NCBI GenBank assembly: GCA_937995335.1 | Contig: CALKIH010000010.1 | Coordinates: 33,013-97,012, forward strand | Direction: 5' to 3' | DNA: 64,000 bases | Source of the DNA: UBA2357 sp002344625 | GTDB lineage: Bacteria > Pseudomonadota > Gammaproteobacteria > Burkholderiales > Rhodocyclaceae | Part shown: piece by piece, positions 25,989 to 34,806 of the stretch | Layout: each line of letters begins with the position of its first letter | Position numbering within the stretch: position 1 is the first letter of the stretch | Notes under the pieces: model-generated | Told to the model about the DNA's origin: nothing | Seen by the model: the letters and a program-made list of their open reading frames with translations, nothing else | Database searches by the model: none | Program-made: the position numbers and the translations under genes

Positions 25989-26984
25989 TCACTCCGCCTG
26001 GACGGCGACGGCGTCACGCTCGCCCGCATACGCGGTCTCGGCGTCGATGTGGCGCACGTTGACCTTCACCGACATGCCGAGGTAGTCGCTGGCCGCGCCC
26101 ATCCAGCCGCCGGAAACCGGCGCGGCCTGCTCCGGCGTGCGGGTGAAGGCGACGCGGATCAGGTCGGTGCCGCCAAAAATGCCGTTGGTCGGGTCGAACG
26201 GCACCCAGCCGGCACCGGGCAGAAACACATCCAGCCACGCATGGGTCGCGCCGGCGCCCTGAACCGGGTCGCAGCCGTCGTGGCTTTCCATCTGCCGCAT
26301 CCCCTGCTGCAGGCCGGTGCCCAGTTCGACCGGCGCCGCACCGTCCAGGGCCGGGTCGTACAGATAACCCGAGACGAATCGGGCGGCCAGCCCCAGGCCG
26401 CGGGCGGCTTCCATCATCAACAGCGCATAGTCGCGGCAGGTGCCGCCCATCAGCCCCAGGGTCTCGGCCGGCCGCTGGGTGCCCATCGCCTCGCGTGCCT
26501 GGTAACTAAGATCCGCGCGGATCCCGGCTGCGATGTTGCGCAGCAGATCGCGGCTATGGATCACGCCGCGTGCGGGCAAGAACTGCTTGACCCATTCGCT
26601 GACCACGGGCGCATCCTCCGGGTATTGCAGCGGCAGATAGGTCGCGAGATCGAGCTGGTCGTCGGGGCTGTACTGGAAGGGATAATCGCGCGCCTCCGGG
26701 TCGACCTCCAGTTCGAGGTTGCGCAGGCCGAAGTGCTCGATGGTGAAACGGGCGGTGAAGCGCAGCTCTTCGGCCGGCACCAGCGGCTCGACGATCGTCA
26801 CGGAATTGGAGAAGACATCGTGGACCCAGTGCTGCCGGGACGCCGGCTCGACATCCAGGGTCGCGTTCAGGACCCGGATGTCGTGGGCGGCGCGCGGCCG
26901 GAACATGACACGATGCTTGGAAAACTCCACCGGCTGCGCATAGCGGTAAGTGGTGACGTGCTCTACTTCGATGAAGGTGGACAT
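25989..26984 (-). CDS. Transglutaminase-like cysteine protease family protein
   Basis: 331 aa from ATG 26984 (MSTFIEVEHVTTYRY), which has a GGAG/AGG ribosome site. It has an N-terminal bacterial transglutaminase-like beta domain and then the catalytic core: the cysteine in GLMGGTCRDYALLMMEAARGLGLAARFVSGYL, the histidine in ATHAWLDVFLPGAGWVPFDPTNG and a following aspartate. Such proteins are cytosolic peptidases or transamidases; partners such as ATP-grasp or alpha-E proteins are often adjacent but are not here. Substrate unknown. Confidence 0.87.
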   Translation of the reverse strand: MSTFIEVEHVTTYRYAQPVEFSKHRVMFRPRAAHDIRVLNATLDVEPASRQHWVHDVFSNSVTIVEPLVPAEELRFTARFTIEHFGLRNLELEVDPEARDYPFQYSPDDQLDLATYLPLQYPEDAPVVSEWVKQFLPARGVIHSRDLLRNIAAGIRADLSYQAREAMGTQRPAETLGLMGGTCRDYALLMMEAARGLGLAARFVSGYLYDPALDGAAPVELGTGLQQGMRQMESHDGCDPVQGAGATHAWLDVFLPGAGWVPFDPTNGIFGGTDLIRVAFTRTPEQAAPVSGGWMGAASDYLGMSVKVNVRHIDAETAYAGERDAVAVQAE

Positions 26985-27212
26985 GAACCTGCTCCGACGA
27001 AAAATGCGAATGGGTCGCGCGACCTCGTCGAACGCTGTCGGGATGGCTGCCATCATCGACGCCGCCGCCCGATTGCCCCGGGAAACGCCGCGATGCCACG
27101 ATGGCGGATCAGGGACAGTGATTTCGACGCTCCACGAGGAGTATCGCCGCGTCGAGCAGTATTGCTACGCCTCTCCCCCCATGTCAAATGATGTTTGTAC
27201 GCCAAAAGCGTG

Positions 27213-28016
27213 TCACGCGGCCGCGCCCAGATAGTGCTCGTGAATGTCGCTGCGCGCGGCCAGTTCGCCCGCGGGACCGGATGCGACGACCTGCCCGCTT
27301 TCAAGGACGAACGCATGATGCGCGTGCCGCAGCGCAATGCTGGCATTCTGCTCGGCGAGCAGGAAGCTCACGCCTTCGGTGGCGTTGAGCCGGCTCACGA
27401 TGTCGAAGATCTCCGCGACGATCAGCGGGGCGAGTCCCATCGAAGGCTCGTCGAGCAGCACCAGCCGGGGTCGGGCCATCAAGGCCCGTCCGATCGCGAC
27501 CATCTGCTGCTCGCCCCCGGAGGTATAGCCCGCGAGGCTCTTGCGCCGCTCCTTGAGGCGCGGAAAGTAATGGTAGATCTTCTCGAGCTCGGCCCTGAGC
27601 TGCTGGCGCGAGGGCTGGTTCACGAATCCGCCGGTGAGCAGGTTCTCTTCGACGCTCAGGTGGGCGAAGCAATGCCGCCCCTCGAGCACCTGCACCAAGC
27701 CGCCGCGCACCAGGGTGTCGGGCGCGGCGCGGGTGACCTCCGCCCCCCGGTAGGCGATGCGCCCGGCGACGATGGCGCCGCGCTCGGCCCCGACCAGGCC
27801 CGATATCGCCTTCAGGGTCGAGCTCTTGCCAGCACCGTTGGCGCCCAGCAGCGCGACGATCGCGCCCTGCCCCACCGACAGGGTCACGCCATGCACGGCC
27901 AGGATCACCTGGTCATAGACGACCTCGATTCCCTCGACTTGCAGAATGGGCTCCGCCGGCACCGGCGTCGCCGCTGGGTGGCAGCGGGTGCCGACTTCGC
28001 TGCTACTTGAACTCAT
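27213..28016 (-). CDS. livF: LivF-type branched-chain ABC ATP-binding protein
   Basis: 267 aa. Walker A is GANGAGKSS, the signature TSGGEQQMVAIGRAL and Walker B LVLLDEPSMGLAPLIV, followed by LLAEQNASIALRHAHHAFVLESG, all typical of LivF. It is the last gene of the long (-) operon and is separated from LivG/H/M and the receptor by a DszC/SfnB-like gene. ATG 28016 (MSSSSEV) is the first plausible start; the frame continues upstream only as a shadow of the neighbouring gene. The imported ligand is probably an organosulfur compound. Confidence 0.9.
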   Translation of the reverse strand: MSSSSSEVGTRCHPAATPVPAEPILQVEGIEVVYDQVILAVHGVTLSVGQGAIVALLGANGAGKSSTLKAISGLVGAERGAIVAGRIAYRGAEVTRAAPDTLVRGGLVQVLEGRHCFAHLSVEENLLTGGFVNQPSRQQLRAELEKIYHYFPRLKERRKSLAGYTSGGEQQMVAIGRALMARPRLVLLDEPSMGLAPLIVAEIFDIVSRLNATEGVSFLLAEQNASIALRHAHHAFVLESGQVVASGPAGELAARSDIHEHYLGAAA

Positions 28017-28074
28017 TCGGAACGCTCCTGGTTGCGATCGGGGGAGGTGCGCTGAAACGGTACCCGCGCCGGAT

Positions 28075-29316
28075 TCAAGCGGCGCTCGCCGGGCTGCCGC
28101 CGATCTGCCAGACATACGGCGGCTCGGTGCCGTTGATGGCCCAGTCGCCGACGATCCGCGCCTTGTAGACGGTCGGGTTGTGGGTGGCGACCGTGCGGGC
28201 GTTGCGCCAGTGGCGGTCGAGCGCGGGGCCTTCGCGCGCCGACGACGCGCCGAGCGTGTCGAACAGATCGGTCGCGGCGCCCAGCACCAGTCCGGCCACG
28301 ACGATCTGCCCCTTCGCCGACTCGATCTCCGCGTCGATGTTGGCGGCCCGCTCGGCCGCCGCGTCTGGGACGAAGCGGGCCTCGTAGGCGCGCTGGGCCG
28401 GTTCGGCGGCGCGAATCGCAATCGCCTCGGCGGCATACGCACGCGCCGCGATCTCGCCCACCACCTGCTGGATCTGCGGATCATTGCGCACCAGCGGGGC
28501 ATTGCCATGGCTGAAGATGCGCCTGCGGGCGGCAACCTGTTGCGCGACGTCGCGCTCGACCGCGCGGCCGATCCCGGCCAGCGTGGCCAGATGCACCAGT
28601 TGATAGAATGCGGTCTGGTACTTGAAGCGGGTCGAGAAGTCGATAATGTTTTCCGGCTCGACGAGCGCATCCTCGAACGTGGAGGTGCCGCTGCCGGTGG
28701 TGCGCTGGCCGAAGCCGTCCCAGTCGTCCTGCTGCCGCACGCCGGGCTGATCGACCCTGACCGCGGCAATCACGTCGGCGTTGTCGTCGCTGCGGCGGGC
28801 GTAGACGTCGATCCAGTCGGCAAAGATGCTGCCGGTGCTGTAGAACTTGGCCCCATTGACGACCCATTTGTCGCCCTTGCGCGAAACCTTGGTGATCACG
28901 TCGCCGATCTTGACCTCACCGACCTCGGTCCACGCGTTGCCGACGATCTCGCCGGCGACGAAGCGCTTGAACCAGACGTCCTGGCGGGCGTCGGCGGCCG
29001 CGTTGAGGCGGTCCTCGACGAACGCGAAGTGCCCGCGCAAGGCTTGGGGCAGGTTCGAGTCGGCCGCGGCCAGTTCGGTCAGCAGCCGGACCAGCTGCGG
29101 CAGCGATGCGCCCGCGCCGCCGTGCTCGACCGGCACCCGGACGGCGCCGAAGCCAGCCTCCTTCAGCCACTTGATCGGCTCCGACGGCAGCGTGCGCGAA
29201 CGCTCGCGCTCGAGCGCGCCTTCGGCGATGCGCGTGAAGAGGGGACGAAAACGCCCGGCGAGCTCGGCGTAGTCGGCGCCGGTCGACAGGCTGGCGAAGT
29301 TGTCGCGATGTGTCAT
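28075..29316 (-). CDS. DszC/SfnB-like flavin-dependent monooxygenase
   Basis: 413 aa with an acyl-CoA dehydrogenase fold. Features are EAGFGAVRVPVEHGGAGASLPQLV, GAKFYSTGSIFADWIDVYARR, QQDDWDGFGQRTTGSG and the terminal ALDRHWRNARTVATHNPTVYKARIVGDWAING. This is the DszC-like branch, which oxygenates thiophene, sulfide or sulfone sulfur with FMNH2; fatty-acid dehydrogenases lack the HWRNAR motif. It differs clearly from the two SfnB copies at 1713-4207. It lies between the ABC receptor gene and livF in the operon with sfnG and msuE, which can supply reduced flavin. Confidence 0.83.
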   Translation of the reverse strand: MTHRDNFASLSTGADYAELAGRFRPLFTRIAEGALERERSRTLPSEPIKWLKEAGFGAVRVPVEHGGAGASLPQLVRLLTELAAADSNLPQALRGHFAFVEDRLNAAADARQDVWFKRFVAGEIVGNAWTEVGEVKIGDVITKVSRKGDKWVVNGAKFYSTGSIFADWIDVYARRSDDNADVIAAVRVDQPGVRQQDDWDGFGQRTTGSGTSTFEDALVEPENIIDFSTRFKYQTAFYQLVHLATLAGIGRAVERDVAQQVAARRRIFSHGNAPLVRNDPQIQQVVGEIAARAYAAEAIAIRAAEPAQRAYEARFVPDAAAERAANIDAEIESAKGQIVVAGLVLGAATDLFDTLGASSAREGPALDRHWRNARTVATHNPTVYKARIVGDWAINGTEPPYVWQIGGSPASAA

Positions 29317-29390
29317 GTCACTGCTCCTTCTGGTTTGGATGTGTCATCGCGGGTCCGCCGGTGGCGAACCCGCTGGCAATCCCCGGGCGC

Positions 29391-30707
29391 TCAGCTTTCC
29401 TTCGAGCAGTCGCGCGGAGTGATGCCTTTTTCCTTGGCGTACTGCTGGGCCGACGCCTCGATGATCGGCCTGAGCAGGGCGCGATCGGCCTGCACCCAGT
29501 CGCTGATCAGCTTCCACTCCTGGCCGTCCCATTGCTGGAAGCGCACCGCGCCACCGCCCTCGTGGTCGGCGCAAGACAGCTGCAGCGGCTGCACCAGGCC
29601 CAGCGCGCCGAGCTCCTGCAGGCGCGCGTCGTCCAGCCGGATGTTCTCGAAGCCCCAGCGCACCTCCTCGCCGGTCAGCGGGCGCTGGCCGAATTTCGCC
29701 TGGGCGAGGCGAATCGCCTCGACGTTGAGAATGCCGTTGACCACCCCGAGGTTGTAATAGACGGTCCCCAGGCGCTTGGGATCGGCGAGGTTGCCCTTGC
29801 CGGGGTCGATGACGTCCTTCTTGATGCCCTGCAGCACCGGGAAGTCGGTGCCGGACGGATGGGTGGTGATCGAGATGTAGCCCTTGGCTGCCGCGCCCGC
29901 CGGCGAGGCGTCATCCTCGGAGTTGCTCCAGATGTTGCCGATGATGCGGTCGGCCGGGAAACCCACCTTCTGGGCGGTTTTCAAGGCCACCGGGTTCATC
30001 ACGCCCCAGCCGCGCAGAATCACGTAGTCGGGCTTGATCCGGCGGATGTTGAGCCACTGCGACTGCTGCTCGTTGCCCGGGTGCGGCACTTCGAGCAGCG
30101 TCAGTTCGAAACCGTATTTGGCCGCCAGCTTCTCGAGCACCTCGTTGGTTTCCTTGCCGTAGGGCGAGCCGTGGTACAAGGTGACAATCTTCTTGCCCTT
30201 GAGCCCGTCGGCCCCGCCGACCTGCTGGGCGATGTAGTTCACGATCGCCGAGACCTCCGAATAGGGGTTGAGCTGCAGCGGAAACGCATACGGGAACACG
30301 CTCCCGTCGGTGGAATCGGTGCGTCCGTGGTTGATCGTGATCAGCGGCAGCTTGTCGGCATGCGAACGGTCGAGGGTCGCGTAGGCGATACCGACCGACA
30401 GCGGGTTGGTCGCCGCCGCGGGCGCGCCGTTGAGCCCCTTCTTGAGGCGCTCGTAGCACTCGACACCCTTCTCCACCACGTACTCGGTTTCGCACTCGCT
30501 CCAGGTCAGCTTCACGCCATTGACCCCGCCATTGGCGTTCACATGCTGGAGGTAATCGATGAAACCGCCGAAGAACCCGGTACCGCCCGCGGCATAGGGC
30601 CCGATGCGGTAGCTCTGCAGCGGGAAGTACTGCTCGGCCGCAGCCTGGCTGCCGAGGCTGAAGGCGCCGAGCGACAGGGCAAGGGCGATCGGTTTGAGCA
30701 AGGACAT
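29391..30707 (-). CDS. Liv-type ABC transporter substrate-binding protein
   Basis: 438 aa. A signal peptide of ~24 residues ends GSQAAAE. It belongs to the Peripla_BP_6 (Leu/Ile/Val-binding) family: GGFIDYLQHVNANGGVNGVKL, KKIVTLYHGSPYGKETNEVLEKLAAKYGFEL and RIKPDYVILRGWGVMNPVALKTAQKVGFP. It is longer than the ~370-aa LivJ/K and belongs to the broad-ligand subgroup. Given sfnG, msuE and a DszC-like enzyme in the operon, the ligand is more likely a neutral organosulfur molecule than an amino acid (inference). Confidence 0.88.
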   Translation of the reverse strand: MSLLKPIALALSLGAFSLGSQAAAEQYFPLQSYRIGPYAAGGTGFFGGFIDYLQHVNANGGVNGVKLTWSECETEYVVEKGVECYERLKKGLNGAPAAATNPLSVGIAYATLDRSHADKLPLITINHGRTDSTDGSVFPYAFPLQLNPYSEVSAIVNYIAQQVGGADGLKGKKIVTLYHGSPYGKETNEVLEKLAAKYGFELTLLEVPHPGNEQQSQWLNIRRIKPDYVILRGWGVMNPVALKTAQKVGFPADRIIGNIWSNSEDDASPAGAAAKGYISITTHPSGTDFPVLQGIKKDVIDPGKGNLADPKRLGTVYYNLGVVNGILNVEAIRLAQAKFGQRPLTGEEVRWGFENIRLDDARLQELGALGLVQPLQLSCADHEGGGAVRFQQWDGQEWKLISDWVQADRALLRPIIEASAQQYAKEKGITPRDCSKES

Positions 30708-30772
30708 TTATTCGACTCCTGAAGTTTGGATTGAACGAAACAGAACGGAAAGAACCACTCGGACGCGCCCGG

Positions 30773-31840
30773 TCAGTAGCGCAGCGGCCACCGGCGCGCC
30801 CGGGCGCGGAATTGCTGCCAGATGCGGGCGAGACCTTCGGGCTCGCGGATCAGGAAGGCGATGATCAGCGCCCCGAAAATCATCTTTTGAAAGTTCTCGA
30901 GCTGGCCGGCGTCCACCAGCCCGGGCGGCAGCGCGCCCGCGAGATTCGACAGGAGCAGCGGGAAGAGCACGATGAAGGCCGCCCCGAGAAAGTTACCGAG
31001 GATGCTGCCCAGGCCACCGATGATGATGATGAACAGCACCTGGAACGATCGCGACAGATCGAAGCCGTGCGGCTCGACCGTGCCCAGATAGGCGAACGCC
31101 CACAGCGACCCCGCGATTCCGAGGTAGAAACCGCTCAGTGCGAACGCCAACAACTTGGCCTTGGGCAGCGAGATCCCGATCACCGCGGCCGCGGTGTCCA
31201 TGTCGCGCACCGCCATCCAGTTGCGCCCGAGCTCGCTGCGCACCAGGTTCTTGGCGAGCCAGGTCAGCGCCACCACCACGCCCAGGGTGAGCAGGTAGCG
31301 CCCCACCGGCGTGCTCAGATCGGCGCCGAGCACCCGCAGCGGCGGTGCCGAGATCACCCCGGACGCGTTGTAGTTGGAAAACCAGCCATATTTCACCAGC
31401 ACCCACGGGATCAGGAACTGCGCCGCCAGGGTCGCCACGATCAGGTAGAAACCCTTGATGCGCAGGCTCGGCAGGCCGAAAAGCACCGACAGCGAGGCCG
31501 CCACCAGCCCCCCCAGGCCGAAGCTGAGCAACAGCGGCAGGCCCTCGATACGCAAGTGGAAGTTGTACGCGGCGAACGCGCCGGCCGCCATGAACGCGGC
31601 CGAACCGAGCGAAAGCTGCCCGGCATAGCCGGTCAGCAGGTTCAGCCCCAGCCCGGCGAGCGACAGGACCAGAAACGGAATCAGGATCGCGTTGAACCAG
31701 TAGTCGTTGCCGACCAACGGCACGACCCCCGCGGCAAAGGCGAGCAGCAGCGCGAGTGCGAGCCGGTCCTGGCGCAGGCGGAAGACGCGGCGATCCGCCG
31801 CATAACGGGTGCTGAACTGTCCGGCTTCGGTATAGAACAT
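30773..31840 (-). CDS. livM: LivM-type ABC permease
   Basis: 355 aa polytopic inner-membrane protein. LivM features are AILIPFLVLSLAGLGLNLLTGYAGQLSLGSAAFMAAGAFAAY, the GRNWMAVRDMDTAAAVIGISLPKAKLLAFALSGFYLGIAGSLWAF segment and IIIIGGLGSILGNFLGAAFIV. It pairs with LivH (31854) to form the translocation pore. ATG 31840 is preferred over starts further upstream inside the LivH gene. Confidence 0.92.
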   Translation of the reverse strand: MFYTEAGQFSTRYAADRRVFRLRQDRLALALLLAFAAGVVPLVGNDYWFNAILIPFLVLSLAGLGLNLLTGYAGQLSLGSAAFMAAGAFAAYNFHLRIEGLPLLLSFGLGGLVAASLSVLFGLPSLRIKGFYLIVATLAAQFLIPWVLVKYGWFSNYNASGVISAPPLRVLGADLSTPVGRYLLTLGVVVALTWLAKNLVRSELGRNWMAVRDMDTAAAVIGISLPKAKLLAFALSGFYLGIAGSLWAFAYLGTVEPHGFDLSRSFQVLFIIIIGGLGSILGNFLGAAFIVLFPLLLSNLAGALPPGLVDAGQLENFQKMIFGALIIAFLIREPEGLARIWQQFRARARRWPLRY

Positions 31841-31853
31841 TCGATGACTCCGT

Positions 31854-32735
31854 TCAGACCCGCTCGATCGCGCGCTCGCCGAACAGGCCGGCCGGCCGCG
31901 CGAGCAGGAACAGGGTTGCCAATACGTAGGGAAACCAGTTCTCGATGCCGCTGCCGATGACGGGGCCGATGTAGATTTCCGCGAGCTTCTCGCTGGCACC
32001 GACGATCAGGCCGCCGACGATCGCGCCGCCCACCGACGAAAAGCCGCCGATGATCAGTACCGGCAAGGCCTTGAGCACCACCAGCGACAGCGAGAACTGC
32101 ACCCCCAGGCGCGCGCCCCACAGCAGGCCGGTGATCAGCGCGACCAGGCCCGCGACCGCCCACACCACCGCCCAGATCCTGCGCAGGCGAATGCCGACCG
32201 CCTGCGCGGCCAGGGTGTCATCGGCCACGGCGCGCAGCGACAGGCCGATGCGGGTCTTGTTGAACAGCAGCGACAGCACCAGCACCAGCGTGGCGGCGGT
32301 GGCCGCGGCGAAGAGGTCGAACTGCGACACGAACAGCCCGCCGAACTCGAGCGGCACATCCTCGATGCCCAGCTCGAGCCCATGCACCTGGGCCCCCCAC
32401 AAGGCCTGAGCGCCGCCTTCGATGATGTAGGCCAACCCGAGCGTCGCCATGAACAGCGTGATCGGCGAGCGGTTGACGAGCGGGCGCAGCACCCAGCGCT
32501 CGACCGCCAGCGCCAGCAGGATCATCGTCGCCAGGGTCAGCACGAACGCCGCCCAGAACGGCACGCCCGACTCCACCAGACTCACGAAAGTGAGCGCGGC
32601 GAACAGCACCATCGCCCCCTGGGCGAAATTGAATACGCCCGACGCCTTGTAGATGAGGACGAAGCCGATCGCCACCAGCGAGTACATGACTCCCGCCAGC
32701 AAGCCGCCGATCAGCACTTCGAAAAAGAATTCCAT
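31854..32735 (-). CDS. livH: LivH-type ABC permease
   Basis: 293 aa, standard LivH length. It starts MEFFFEVLIGGLLAGVMYSLVAIGFVLIYKASGVFNFAQGAMVLF, the diagnostic LivH N-terminus. It also has GLSLRAVADDTLAAQAVGIRLRRIWAVVWAVAG and the terminal LFLLARPAGLFGERAIERV. It is the membrane partner of LivM. It begins 85 bp after the LivG stop and ends 13 bp before the livM start. Confidence 0.93.
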   Translation of the reverse strand: MEFFFEVLIGGLLAGVMYSLVAIGFVLIYKASGVFNFAQGAMVLFAALTFVSLVESGVPFWAAFVLTLATMILLALAVERWVLRPLVNRSPITLFMATLGLAYIIEGGAQALWGAQVHGLELGIEDVPLEFGGLFVSQFDLFAAATAATLVLVLSLLFNKTRIGLSLRAVADDTLAAQAVGIRLRRIWAVVWAVAGLVALITGLLWGARLGVQFSLSLVVLKALPVLIIGGFSSVGGAIVGGLIVGASEKLAEIYIGPVIGSGIENWFPYVLATLFLLARPAGLFGERAIERV

Positions 32736-32820
32736 GGTCCGGTCCTGTGTCCTGCCGTTTTTTTTGGCAAGCCGCTCCCCTCCCGCGCGATCGCGGGATG
32801 GCGGCTGCCGGGTGTGGGTG

Positions 32821-33603
32821 TCAGTGGCGCGTGCCGAGGTAAGCGGCAATCACCTCCGGGTTCTGGCGCACCTCGCCGGGCGCGCCATCGGCGATCTTGC
32901 GTCCGTAGTCGAGGACCACGACATGATGGGAAAGCCCCATGACCACCCCGATGTCATGCTCGATGAGAACCACGGTGGTGCCGAACTCGCGGTTGATATC
33001 GACGATGAAGCGGCTCATCTCCTTCTTCTCGGCCGCGTTCATCCCCGCCATCGGCTCGTCGAGCAGCAACAGCTTGGGCTCGGCCGCCAGCGCGCGCGCG
33101 AGCTCGACCCGCTTCTGCAGGCCATACGGCAGCTTGCCCACCAGGGTGTCGCGCCACGGCTGGATACGCAGGAACTCGATCACCGCCTCGGCGCGCTCGC
33201 GCTGCGCATCGTCTTCGCGGTTGGCCCTGCCCACCCGCAAGGCCTGCTCGAGCCAGGTGCTGCGCCGCTTCAGGTTGCGTCCGGTCAGGACGTTGTCGAG
33301 CACGCTCATGCCCTTGAACAGCGCGATGTTCTGAAAGGTGCGGGCGATGCCGCGCTCGGCCGCATGGTGCGGGCGCATGTGGCGCCTGAGCTCGCCATCG
33401 AAGCTCACGCTGCCCGCCTGCGCGCGATAAACCCCGTTGATCACGTTCAGGAGCGAACTCTTGCCCGCCCCGTTCGGCCCGATCAGTCCGCAGATCTCGC
33501 CCCGCGCCACCGCAAAGCTGATGTCGCTGACCGCCTTCACCCCCTTGAACGACAGCGAGATCCGGTCGAGCGCCAGCAGCGGCGACGTGTCGGCGGCGCT
33601 CAT
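32821..33603 (-). CDS. livG: LivG-type ABC ATP-binding protein
   Basis: 260 aa. Walker A is GPNGAGKSS. The signature is the LivG variant KLPYGLQKRVELARAL, and Walker B is LLLLDEPMAGMNAAEKKEM with a C-terminal BCA_ABC_TP_C-like tail (EVRQNPEVIAAYLG). ATG 33603 overlaps the stop of the AMP-binding-like gene (ATGA), so the two are translationally coupled. It works with LivF encoded at the operon's end. Confidence 0.93.
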   Translation of the reverse strand: MSAADTSPLLALDRISLSFKGVKAVSDISFAVARGEICGLIGPNGAGKSSLLNVINGVYRAQAGSVSFDGELRRHMRPHHAAERGIARTFQNIALFKGMSVLDNVLTGRNLKRRSTWLEQALRVGRANREDDAQRERAEAVIEFLRIQPWRDTLVGKLPYGLQKRVELARALAAEPKLLLLDEPMAGMNAAEKKEMSRFIVDINREFGTTVVLIEHDIGVVMGLSHHVVVLDYGRKIADGAPGEVRQNPEVIAAYLGTRH

Positions 33604-34796
33604 ACCGGCTCCCTGGCCCAGTCCGGCCCGATCGGGCGCTGGCGGGCCTGGAAATCCGTCCAGCCGCCGCCTGCGAGCCGGGCGGCCGGGTCATGGGCCT
33701 GCCAGGCCGCGGGATCCGGCCAGGTCCTGACCTCGATACCGAGCGCGGCGAAGAAGCGCGACGACGATTCCGGCAACGGCGCCCCCACCAGCAACGGTGC
33801 GCGGGTGCGGGTAAAGCCGATCACATCGCGCAGCGGCCGCCTCACCCACCAGTATCCGAGCAGGCGCTGAACGCCGCACGCACCCGGCGCGAGCGCCCAA
33901 TCGACCAGGCGGCGCTGCCAGCTCCCCGGCGCGGGCAACCGCTCGCGCACCAGGTTTTCGAGCCGCTGGTAAGTCTCGCGGGTACCGGCGACCAAGGTCG
34001 GCCCGAGCTCGCGGCGGTCGTTGTCGCGGGTCGCGAGATTCTCCGGAAAGTTCAGGCGAAAACCCGCGATCAGCCACGGGGCGATCAGGTAGCGCGCCTG
34101 GCCGGCGGCCGCGAAGGCGCGCGCGGCAAAGGCCTCTTCGTCCGCTCCGAGGCGCTCGGCCTGCACCAGCAGTGCCCCCTGTCGCAGCAGTTCGGCATGC
34201 GTCAGGCGCTGCACTTCGGAACCGCCGCCCCCGTTCACGCGGTGGATCACGAACGCCGGTTCATGCGCGCGCGCCAGCCGCGCCGGCACCCGGGGGTCGC
34301 TGGTCGCGATCAAGTCGGCATAGCTGCGCAGCGCCGCATGCGGGTGAGCCCGCAATCCGCGCGCATCGGCATAGATCAACAGCGCAGGCGCCACCCCCGC
34401 GGCCAGCGCCCGCTCGACCTGCTCCAGGCCCTCGGCATACAGGAACCCGGGCTTCAGCTCGGCGAGGAGGCGCGCCTGGATCGCCGCATCGTCGTTCGGG
34501 TCGAGCAGCGCGGCGCTGCCGCCCAGCCATTGCGCCGCGAGCGCCAGCAGCAAGGCCTCGGGGCGGGGATGGCTGAGGACCACGAGCACCGCGCCGGCAC
34601 GAAACCCGGCCGCGCTCAGGCCGCTCGCGAGTCCGCTGACCTCGGCCTGCACGTCGCGCCAGGTGCGCGGCTGCCACACCCCCAGGCGCTTGTGCCGCAA
34701 CGCCACGCCGAATCCCTGCCGGCTGGTCTGGAGCTCCAGCCAGCCGGGCAGCGTCGTGGCTTCGGCGCCCACGGTCCTTGAAGTCGGCCTGATCAC
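33600..34796 (-). CDS. Degenerate, truncated AMP-binding (acyl-CoA synthetase-like) protein
   Basis: 398 aa from a GTG start at 34796, which has GAGGGCGGA upstream. The N-terminal third resembles an AMP-dependent synthetase (WRDVQAEVSGLASGLSAAGFRAGAVLVVLSHPRPEALLLALAAQWLGGSAAL). But the Thr/Ser/Gly-rich ATP-binding motif is replaced by RVNGGGGSEV, and no C-terminal lid domain with the catalytic lysine is visible. True acyl-CoA ligases of this group have 500-650 residues and often sit beside liv operons. The gene is open and coupled to livG, so it is probably expressed but not a normal ligase; a scaffold role or decay are both possible. Confidence 0.65.
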   Translation of the reverse strand: MIRPTSRTVGAEATTLPGWLELQTSRQGFGVALRHKRLGVWQPRTWRDVQAEVSGLASGLSAAGFRAGAVLVVLSHPRPEALLLALAAQWLGGSAALLDPNDDAAIQARLLAELKPGFLYAEGLEQVERALAAGVAPALLIYADARGLRAHPHAALRSYADLIATSDPRVPARLARAHEPAFVIHRVNGGGGSEVQRLTHAELLRQGALLVQAERLGADEEAFAARAFAAAGQARYLIAPWLIAGFRLNFPENLATRDNDRRELGPTLVAGTRETYQRLENLVRERLPAPGSWQRRLVDWALAPGACGVQRLLGYWWVRRPLRDVIGFTRTRAPLLVGAPLPESSSRFFAALGIEVRTWPDPAAWQAHDPAARLAGGGWTDFQARQRPIGPDWAREPV

Positions 34797-34806
34797 GATT
34801 CCGCCC

